Source of the DNA: Candidatus Cloacimonadota bacterium
GTDB lineage: Bacteria > Cloacimonadota > Cloacimonadia > Cloacimonadales > TCS61
Direction: 5' to 3'
NCBI GenBank assembly: GCA_030667725.1
Contig: DAOUVH010000040.1
Coordinates: 1-7,395 of the forward strand
DNA length: 7,395 nt
The notes below the pieces were generated by a model, which searched no databases, was not told where the DNA came from, and saw nothing but the letters and a program-made list of their open reading frames with translations. Positions within the stretch are counted from its first letter, which is position 1. Each line of letters opens with the position of its first letter. Positions 1 to 4,393 of the stretch are shown here, piece after piece. A program made the position numbers and the translations under genes.

Positions 1-167
1 AAAACATAGTTTGCACCTGTTGATGATAGAATAGATGTAGATCCTAATGCTTCAGCTCTACCATCAATATTTTCAGGTTCAGTTGAATCATACTTATAAA
101 TATATTGTCCAAATAATCCTGCTGAAACAAACAGAAGTGATAATATTATGTTTACATTCTTTTTCAT
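1..167 (-). CDS. Secreted PorV/PorQ-like outer-membrane protein, N-terminal fragment (cut by window edge)
   Basis: The minus strand reads from an ATG at 165-167 without a stop to base 1, giving 55 residues. An AAGGAG ribosome binding site lies at 175-180, 7 bases before the ATG. The protein begins MKKNVNIILSLLFVSAGLFG, a basic start followed by a hydrophobic run, which is a typical Sec signal peptide with likely cleavage near residue 20. The mature part contains GRAEALGSTSILSSTGANYV. This resembles the opening of PorV/PorQ and FadL-like barrel proteins, which usually begin with an A-x-A-L-G segment followed by a phrase about 20 residues on ending in N-A/Y-V. I see only the first part, so the family call is an inference, while the signal peptide and coding nature are clear. 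The attC-like site at 223-353 lies directly upstream, so this gene is either the first chromosomal gene after the cassette or itself the next cassette gene. Confidence 0.7.
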   Translation of the reverse strand, partial: MKKNVNIILSLLFVSAGLFGQYIYKYDSTEPENIDGRAEALGSTSILSSTGANYV

Positions 168-249
168 TTTTTTACTCCTTCTATTTTTATTCCTTTCCAA
201 GTTTTTTATGCATCTTTATTGTAGATAATGTTTGGCGTGTGCGGCGGAA

Positions 250-267
250 ATCCGGCAGCTGCCGGAT
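250..267. repeat. Perfect 18-bp palindrome inside the attC-like site
   Basis: ATCCGGCAGCTGCCGGAT reads the same on both strands with no spacer. It is far richer in G and C than the surrounding DNA and lies between the arms of the attC-like site. It could extend the folded structure of the single-stranded site. It could also be a restriction- or protein-binding dyad (it contains CAGCTG). Confidence 0.85.
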
Positions 268-292
268 CACGCCCAAAACAAACAATCAAACC

Positions 293-308
293 TGAATCGG
301 AAGATTCA
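293..308. repeat. 6-bp stem, 4-base loop hairpin inside the attC-like site
   Basis: TGAATC (293-298) and GATTCA (303-308) pair around a GGAA loop. Together with the palindrome at 250-267 it gives the attC-like site a branched internal fold. The pairing is seen directly in the sequence; its role is inferred. Confidence 0.6.
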
Positions 309-395
309 AACAAAGAGCACTGACCAGCCCTACCGACGACACGCTTGTTAGGTGAATTTGATCAAATGATTTCAATATACAAAAGCCCAACAATG

Positions 396-1109
396 TTATT
401 CATTGAATCCAAGCAAAATCCAAATTTCAGTGTGTAAAATCGAAATTTTACCATAAAAACTACCAAAACTCCATGCCTTACCAAAAGCATTTTCATTATC
501 TATGAGAATATCAGTAAATGAAATAATTATTTGTATAGTGCTTTTCATTCCTTCCCATTTCCTTAGTGCATCATAGTTTGATATCATATATTTGTTTTTG
601 TCACCTTTTAACATTAATAGATTGAATTCTTCAGCCCATTTCTTCTGATCAATTCTATTTTTTGAAAGCGTAGAAATCCTGTGACCGGCTTCTTTAGATG
701 ATAATGTGTCAATTATCACAAGTTCGTCAAATTTATCATTCATCTCTCTTAATAAAGCCTTAAATTCAATTTTTTGAGCTATCATTTCGATGTTTTTTTC
801 TTTCTCGATGATATTAATTTGTTTTTGTACTAGGTTGTTTGAGTGTATAGCTATGAATAATGCCAAAAAGGTTATGATAACAGAAATTATTATTACATAC
901 GATGATCTTATTGTTGCAAAGTTAATTTTTTCTTCTTCAGTTTTTAGATTTAATATTGAACATATCTTTCTTTCGAGCTTTGGATTATCAACAAACTCAT
1001 TAATACGATCATCTATAATTTTACTTTTTCCACCGAGTTTTTCATTAAATTCTGTTAATTCTATTAATGTAAGTTTATTTAAAGTTTTTTTGTATTCATG
1101 AATAGTCAT
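396..1109 (-). CDS. Cassette-borne membrane-anchored coiled-coil protein of unknown function
   Basis: The product is 237 aa and I do not recognise a family. The first 65 or so residues are charged and helical (MTIHEYKKTL, then E/K-rich segments) with no signal peptide. One hydrophobic segment at about 69-89 (SSYVIIISVIITFLALFIAIH) should span the inner membrane. It is followed at about 90-130 by a polar, K/E-rich stretch likely to form a coiled coil (QKQINIIEKEKNIEMIAQK and onward). The remaining part has aromatic residues and a WGSF-like region near the end (KAWSFGSFYGK) that may form a small domain. The ATG at 1107-1109 has GAGAGG (1114-1119) four bases upstream, which fixes the start. The gene sits alone inside the putative integron cassette, with a 19-base leader between the cassette start and the first base of the cat triplet region, and has no recognisable promoter of its own. 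Cassette genes usually rely on an outside promoter. Confidence 0.8.
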   Translation of the reverse strand: MTIHEYKKTLNKLTLIELTEFNEKLGGKSKIIDDRINEFVDNPKLERKICSILNLKTEEEKINFATIRSSYVIIISVIITFLALFIAIHSNNLVQKQINIIEKEKNIEMIAQKIEFKALLREMNDKFDELVIIDTLSSKEAGHRISTLSKNRIDQKKWAEEFNLLMLKGDKNKYMISNYDALRKWEGMKSTIQIIISFTDILIDNENAFGKAWSFGSFYGKISILHTEIWILLGFNE

Positions 1110-1133
1110 AGAACCTCTCTAATAAATTAAATT

Positions 1134-1225
1134 CACCTAATGTTTGTGTCCCCGACATTTTGTCGCGAACACTACCGAATTTGGGGTTGTATACGACAAA
1201 TTGTCGTGTATATCGCATTTAGATT
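1134..1225 (-). other. Possible degenerate attC-like site upstream of the cassette gene
   Basis: In the cassette model, an attC of the preceding cassette should end at the cassette start. On the minus strand this region ends with GGGGACACAAAC followed by ATTAGGT (1141 to 1135). This closely parallels the CACGCCAAAC-ATTATCT end of the 223-353 site, including the same ATT in place of GTT. The opposite end has ATCTAAA (1224 to 1218), which differs from RYYYAAC only in the last base, followed by TGCG. Pairing between the outer arms is weak, limited mainly to a CGAC/GTCG core, and two strong local hairpins dominate instead. It may be a decayed site or a very divergent one. Confidence 0.35.
1153..1207. 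repeat. Twin dyads CGACA-nnn-TGTCG, 41 bp apart
   Basis: CGACATTTTGTCG (1153-1165) and CGACAAATTGTCG (1194-1206) are both inverted repeats. They differ from each other at two central bases only, and their starts are 41 bp apart, close to four helical turns. The second extends to a 15-bp dyad, ACGACAAATTGTCGT (1193-1207). The first sits inside an 11-base arm pair with two mismatches (TGTCCCCGACA and TGTCGCGAACA). They lie between divergent genes (396-1109 and 1387-1761). They could therefore be operator sites, or part of the folded attC-like site. Confidence 0.6.
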
Positions 1226-1226
1226 T

Positions 1227-1283
1227 TCACTTATCATTCCAATCTGCATAAAGTTTTTCCTTTTCTTTTATTAGCAAATCCAT
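1227..1283 (-). pseudogene. Possible remnant gene tail (18 codons)
   Basis: The minus strand reads MDLLIKEKEKLYADWNDK and then TGA at 1227-1229. The composition (K/E/D-rich helix with Y and W) looks like a genuine protein C-terminus. The frame is closed by a TGA nine codons before the ATG, so no complete gene is present. Its stop lies directly before the possible attC at 1134-1225, which is where a preceding cassette gene would end. It could be chance: the stretch is short and no start signal is convincing. Confidence 0.2.
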
Positions 1284-1324
1284 ATTTGCAAAAACAAAAC
1301 AAATGAGTCAATAACAAAATATCT

Positions 1325-1356
1325 TTGACAGAAAAGATCGTTTGCTTGGTTAAGTA
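1325..1356 (+). promoter_or_regulatory. Weak promoter candidate for the lipoprotein gene
   Basis: A perfect TTGACA lies at 1325-1330 and a TAAGTA at 1351-1356. The 20-base spacing is longer than the ideal 17 and the -10 is poor. It sits 30 to 60 bases upstream of the ATG at 1387 on the correct strand. Confidence 0.2.
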
Positions 1357-1386
1357 TCAATAGAAAGATAATTTAAAGGAGTAACC

Positions 1387-1761
1387 ATGAAAAAATTATT
1401 ACTACTATCAATCATAATGCTCGTAGCATATATTATTTCAGGTTGTAATGATTCAACTTCTGTCGATGATCTTACTAAATTCAAAGTAGTAATTGTTAAT
1501 AATAGTTCATCTGAAATTACTAATATTGAGTTAGAAATGATCGGTGTGGATAATAATGTAACAATTGACCATCTGACAGTTGGTGAAAGCACGTCTGAAT
1601 TTGACTTTTTGTTACCTCTTCAGGGAGATGATGTTCCCTTTTCATATGGTGATTATCAGGGAAACTACATACAAGAATCTATAGAAAAATATTTTACTGT
1701 TATTCAACCTGAATTATCAATTACAATACTGATCGATGATGATTCTTTTACTTATGAATAG
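1387..1761 (+). CDS. Small secreted lipoprotein, function unknown
   Basis: The product is 124 aa. The first 20 residues, MKKLLLLSIIMLVAYIISGC, form a lipoprotein signal peptide ending in an ISGC lipobox. Cys20 would therefore be lipidated after signal peptidase II cleavage, and the D/N/S-rich segment after it is a flexible tether. The rest contains alternating hydrophobic and polar residues (FKVVIVNNSSSEITNIELEM), suggesting a single beta-sandwich domain. I do not recognise a family. The start is fixed by AAAGGAG (1375-1381) five bases before the ATG. The 3' end overlaps the next gene, so the two are likely co-transcribed and translationally coupled. The region is flanked by the integron-like DNA on the left and faces the right-hand operon convergently. 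Confidence 0.85.
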   Translation: MKKLLLLSIIMLVAYIISGCNDSTSVDDLTKFKVVIVNNSSSEITNIELEMIGVDNNVTIDHLTVGESTSEFDFLLPLQGDDVPFSYGDYQGNYIQESIEKYFTVIQPELSITILIDDDSFTYE

Positions 1762-2164
1762 ATTTATACTTTTTATAATTTTTTTATGGGAATTACCTCA
1801 AAATATCCTTGGTATTTTTGTCTGGTTTTATTTTAGAGGTAAGGTCCAAAAATATGAAAAACTGCACAATAGACATTTTTTTCAAACACCAAATTTTGGT
1901 ATCAGTCTCGGTAGTTTTATTTTCTGGTCCCAAACTGATAACGCAATAATTATGATTCAAAGTAATAATAAAGAACACGAATATGGGCATTCTATTCAGT
2001 CATTATCTTTTGGACCTCTTTATCTGATAATTATTGGGCTGCCGTCTATTCTTCGAGTTATTTATGGTTTGTTATATTTTTCTCATAATAAAGAAAAATG
2101 GTCAAATTATTATAAAGGATATCCCGAAAATTGGGCAGATAAGTTAGGAATGAAATACTATTAA
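1754..2164 (+). CDS. Small membrane-associated zinc-peptidase-like protein with HEYGH motif
   Basis: With the start at 1754 the product is 136 aa, beginning MNRFILFIIFLWELPQNILG. The hydrophobic N-terminus (about residues 3-28) is probably membrane-embedded. HEYGH at residues 75-79 matches the HExxH zinc-binding motif. It is followed by SIQSLSFGPLYLIIIGLPS, a second hydrophobic segment, and by a late ENWADKLG (residues 125-132) whose Glu and Asp could supply further metal ligands. I recall small proteins of this layout (H-E-x-G-H-x-x-Q-S and G-P-L-Y-L, ending W-A-D-x-L-G) in Bacteroidota and Firmicutes genomes. Proteolysis has not, to my knowledge, been shown for them. Longer starts at 1736 and 1739 are possible. 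I prefer 1754 because it gives an 8-base overlap with the lipoprotein stop and a basic residue before the hydrophobic segment. No clear ribosome binding site precedes any of these starts, consistent with coupling to the lipoprotein. Confidence 0.75.
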   Translation: MNRFILFIIFLWELPQNILGIFVWFYFRGKVQKYEKLHNRHFFQTPNFGISLGSFIFWSQTDNAIIMIQSNNKEHEYGHSIQSLSFGPLYLIIIGLPSILRVIYGLLYFSHNKEKWSNYYKGYPENWADKLGMKYY

Positions 2165-2219
2165 TAAACAAATTTTATTTCAATGAACGGGACGATTGAA
2201 CCAGTAAGGGAAATGGAAT

Positions 2220-3509
2220 TTAAAAAGTGTAATCAGCCAGTAAAGATAATTTCTTGGAACTGATTTTTCCACCGAATTCAGAAGTTAGATCACCTAATAA
2301 GAAGTTATATTTTATTTTCAAAGTTAAGTTATTAAAGCGCGAATAATTAAATTCTCCACCTATCATTTTGCTATTATCATTTATATTATACAAAAGAAAA
2401 ATTGAGGGAGTGAAATATAAAATATTAAACGGTTCGGGATGGGAAAGTTTTGCATAAAAGTAATCTTTCATCAAAAATTGACTGCTCATATTTTCTGTCT
2501 GATACTCTTTGATAATCGGCAATAACTCCGGATCTTCAGATGTGGCAACTTCAATAGCATTAAAGAAATTATTCATCTGTTCTTCATCTAATCCTGCATC
2601 ATTATGAAGATATTCTACGATCAAAGTTGTATTTGTTTCAAACAAAATTCTCGTCCCAAATAGATAATCGCGAGTGTCATCGGTTGTTGATTCAACAACA
2701 AAATCTGAATTCATTCGGTTTGAAGTTACATCTTTTTCCAGCACATATTCAGCGTGAATTTCCCAATTCGGTAAAATGTTTCTGGCAAAGTCGGCGCCAA
2801 ATTTTCTGAACTTGGAATCATCCGCTAAAAAATATAAACCTACATCCGTATCTTTGATCAGGAAGTAATTATTCAGGATAAAATTATAACCCTCTTCATC
2901 CGAAAAATCTTCATTGATCTCTCCGCTAACCGGAATGATTACCGGACTGATGGAAAAATTCTGCAAAACGCCTGAAAGGCTTTTCACATAATCAAGCTTT
3001 AGCATCCAGAAACCTTCCAGCCCTGCATCTACATCATTTATATCTTTTTGACGTCCAACAAAAGAGACCGGATTCCAAATATATCCCTTTCCCCATTTGA
3101 CGGATTTCTTGCCGAATTGCATATCAAAATTAGTAGAAAGGTCTGCATTAATAAAAGATTCATAAATGCTGAAATTATTTTCCCATTCATCATTGGTGGT
3201 GTAAAATAATTGGTCTTTGATATCTAAAGATAATTTAAATTTAGAGATATCATAACTTCCTTTCAGTTGAATGGAAGCAAAATATGAATCTAAATAATTT
3301 TCCTCTTCTCTGTTTAGAAAAGACAATTTATATAATTCGGATGAGTTATTAAGTTCTGAAAACTCCGATTGAATTTGAAATATGCCGACATATTCATAAG
3401 GTTTTTTTTCAAATTCCTCAAAATCGAAAGAGTATTCCTGAGCAGAAAGCTGGATTATGAAAAAGATGAAGATAATTAAAATTTTGAAATTTGAAATTTG
3501 AAATTTCAC
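2220..3509 (-). CDS. Beta-barrel outer-membrane protein of an ABC/LolA-like export operon
   Basis: The product is 429 aa. Residues 1-24 (MKFQISNFKILIIFIFFIIQ, then LSAQ) are a signal peptide. The mature chain is full of alternating amphipathic strands and ends LSLLADYTF, with the C-terminal aromatic residue needed for barrel insertion. Residues about 132-150 (FGKKSVKWGKGYIWNPVSF), followed by a D-rich turn, resemble the G-R/K-x-x-x-x-W-G-x-G-x-x-x-N-P pattern of DUF1302-like outer-membrane proteins. That likeness is from memory and moderate. It is the last gene of the operon. The start is GTG at 3507-3509, overlapping the TGA of the LolA-like gene in GTGA, so it is translated by coupling rather than from its own ribosome binding site. 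Three 7-bp repeats follow the GTG at once. Its likely role is the outer-membrane acceptor or exit for the substrate delivered by the LolA-like protein. The substrate is unknown. Confidence 0.85.
   Translation of the reverse strand: MKFQISNFKILIIFIFFIIQLSAQEYSFDFEEFEKKPYEYVGIFQIQSEFSELNNSSELYKLSFLNREEENYLDSYFASIQLKGSYDISKFKLSLDIKDQLFYTTNDEWENNFSIYESFINADLSTNFDMQFGKKSVKWGKGYIWNPVSFVGRQKDINDVDAGLEGFWMLKLDYVKSLSGVLQNFSISPVIIPVSGEINEDFSDEEGYNFILNNYFLIKDTDVGLYFLADDSKFRKFGADFARNILPNWEIHAEYVLEKDVTSNRMNSDFVVESTTDDTRDYLFGTRILFETNTTLIVEYLHNDAGLDEEQMNNFFNAIEVATSEDPELLPIIKEYQTENMSSQFLMKDYFYAKLSHPEPFNILYFTPSIFLLYNINDNSKMIGGEFNYSRFNNLTLKIKYNFLLGDLTSEFGGKISSKKLSLLADYTF
3486..3506. repeat. Three perfect copies of a 7-bp tandem repeat at the start of the outer-membrane gene
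   Basis: GAAATTT occurs at 3486-3492, 3493-3499 and 3500-3506. On the coding strand the GTG start is followed directly by three AAATTTC units and then AAAATTTTA. The unit is not a multiple of three, so gain or loss of one copy would shift the reading frame right after the start codon. The last unit also overlaps the stop of the upstream gene. Confidence 0.8.
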
Positions 3510-4276
3510 TTTCTAAGATCCATTACTTTTGACATATAATTAAGTGTAAAAACTTCATCATCAATTTTTCGAGGTGCAATATCTGCATAGATCATTACAG
3601 CTTTATAACCTTTATGAAGAGGGCTGTCTGTTTCTAAAACCGAAGGACGAACTATGCCATTTCCAAAATCTTTTATCTCTTTGAAATGAAGAGTTTTGAT
3701 CAGCATTCCGCTGGCTGTGTAACACTCAATTTTGGAGGGCGTATTGTGTTTTGTGTTTACCCACATTTTCAATTGATCGTAAGCAACATTATATGTTTTT
3801 GCTTTCAGTGTAAGCACTTTTTCCCCTTCGTCATCATCCATTTCAATTACATCATATTCGGCAGTGTAATCCAGCTGCATAATATCCGAGTTATTAAAAA
3901 TCCCGCCGATAACGGATTGCAGGCTGGTGATTCTCATTGGTTTTCCAACATTGGGAATATACAGCCACATGTTTTCATCCAATCGTAGGGTAGAACGTCC
4001 AATCTCGGTTTTGGGAGCAAGAAAAGTTGTCACCATTTTATCATTCCCTTTTTTCAGAGCGTAAAGAACAAACTCTTTTTCTGTTCCATCGGGCTCGATA
4101 TTGATAATTTTTCGTAAAGATTCAAATGATTCCGGCGAGAGGTTTCTATCGATTTCTATTAAGAGTTTATTTCCTTCTTGGTTGATTACCGTCCCTTCCT
4201 GCGACCAGAGAAAACCAGCATTTACAATGAGAGCTAGTATTAGTATATTTCCTGTTAATTTTATTTTTTTGAACAT
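3506..4276 (-). CDS. Periplasmic LolA-like outer-membrane lipoprotein-sorting protein (TP0789/PF17131-like)
   Basis: The product is 256 aa. Residues 1-26 are a signal peptide ending LWSQ. The diagnostic stretch is about residues 93-143: GRSTLRLDENMWLYIPNVGK, then PMRITSLQSVIGGIFNNSDI, then a Y-x-x-E-Y segment. This is the pattern of the LolA-like family typified by Treponema pallidum TP0789 (PF17131) and of the related DUF1329. There the G-x-x-L-R, M-W-L-Y-x-P and G-x-x-x-x-S/N-D-x-M motifs build the half-barrel that shields a lipid. The ending APRKIDDEVFTLNYM is also typical. AGGAGG (4283-4288) lies six bases before the ATG. The gene sits between an FtsX-type permease and a barrel protein. 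Its inferred role is to carry a lipidated or hydrophobic substrate across the periplasm. The stop overlaps the next gene's GTG. Confidence 0.9.
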   Translation of the reverse strand: MFKKIKLTGNILILALIVNAGFLWSQEGTVINQEGNKLLIEIDRNLSPESFESLRKIINIEPDGTEKEFVLYALKKGNDKMVTTFLAPKTEIGRSTLRLDENMWLYIPNVGKPMRITSLQSVIGGIFNNSDIMQLDYTAEYDVIEMDDDEGEKVLTLKAKTYNVAYDQLKMWVNTKHNTPSKIECYTASGMLIKTLHFKEIKDFGNGIVRPSVLETDSPLHKGYKAVMIYADIAPRKIDDEVFTLNYMSKVMDLRK

Positions 4277-4313
4277 TTTGTTCCTCCTGTTTATTTCTGA
4301 CTCAAAATTTTTC

Positions 4314-4379
4314 TGTCATTCCGTACTTGATGCGGAATCTGTTTTTATTAATTAGATTCCCGTTTACACGGGAATGACA
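4314..4379. repeat. 66-bp inverted-repeat element with two hairpins in the operon gap
   Basis: The ends TGTCATTCC (4314-4322) and GGAATGACA (4371-4379) are perfect inverted copies. Each half is itself a hairpin. ATTCCG (4318-4323) pairs with CGGAAT (4333-4338). ATTCCCGT (4356-4363) pairs with ACGGGAAT (4368-4375) over a TTAC loop. Each half resembles TGTCATTCC-nGT-x-GGAATCT, a type of short dispersed repeat found in many bacterial genomes. It fills most of the 117-bp gap between the permease and LolA-like genes. In mRNA it would form a strong structure that could stabilise or attenuate the downstream half of the operon. Confidence 0.8.
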
Positions 4380-4393
4380 ACTGGTTAAATCCA

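Larger units (their letters stand above)
223..353 (-). other. attC-like integron recombination site downstream of the 396-1109 gene
   Basis: Read on the minus strand (gene sense), the site begins with ACCTAAC (353 to 347), a perfect match to the attC R' box RYYYAAC. This is followed by AAGCGTGTCGTCGG. It ends with CCGCCGCACACGCCAAAC and then ATTATCT (229 to 223), in the place of the R'' box GTTRRRY. The inner arms GCGTGT-CG-TCGG and CCG-C-CG-CACACGC pair with an unpaired extra base, as the L boxes of attC sites do. The 131-bp length is within the long, VCR-like class of attC sites. The interior holds two hairpins (250-267 and 293-308). The odd point is that the invariant GTT of R'' is ATT here. 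The call rests on structure and on the cassette-end relations described for the 229-1140 element. No integrase gene is present to support it. Confidence 0.6.
229..1140 (-). mobile_element. Putative 912-bp integron gene cassette
   Basis: The cassette would run on the minus strand from TTAGGTGAATTT (1140 to 1129), through one ORF (396-1109), to the attC-like site ending at 229. Two relations support it. The 12 bases at its start are the perfect inverted complement of 348-359 (TTAGGTGAATTT on the plus strand), which overlap the R' side of its attC. In a circular cassette R' and R'' must be complementary, and here they are. In addition, TAATGTTTG occurs at both outer junctions as a direct repeat (226-234 and 1138-1146), exactly 912 bp apart, as expected if each junction carries an attC end. 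One small ORF with a short leader and its own attC is the usual cassette layout. An alternative is an unrelated element with 12-bp terminal inverted repeats, but that would not explain the attC-like arms or the direct repeat. Confidence 0.55.

Noticed and set aside
47..295. Plus-strand ORF of 82 codons at the left edge
   Set aside because: It is antisense to the clear signal-peptide start at 165-167, runs into the attC-like site, and has a biased F/Y/S-rich composition typical of a shadow frame. No ribosome binding site.
790..1101. Plus-strand ORF of 103 codons
   Set aside because: It lies entirely opposite the 396-1109 gene, which has a good ribosome binding site and a sensible membrane topology.
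348..1140. Interpretation as an insertion sequence or MITE with 12-bp terminal inverted repeats
   Set aside because: The single ORF has no transposase features. The attC-like arms and the 912-bp direct repeat outside the inverted repeats are explained by a cassette but not by a simple transposon.
1317..1324. TATCTTTG-like match (1319-1326) to the Bacteroidota -7 motif TAnnTTTG
   Set aside because: No TTTG lies at the required distance of about 19-21 bases upstream, and the match is easily met by chance in AT-rich DNA.
2179..2200. TTCAAT/ATTGAA inverted repeat between the convergent genes
   Set aside because: Only 6 AT-rich base pairs with a 10-base loop and no adjacent T-run on either strand, so I do not call it a terminator.
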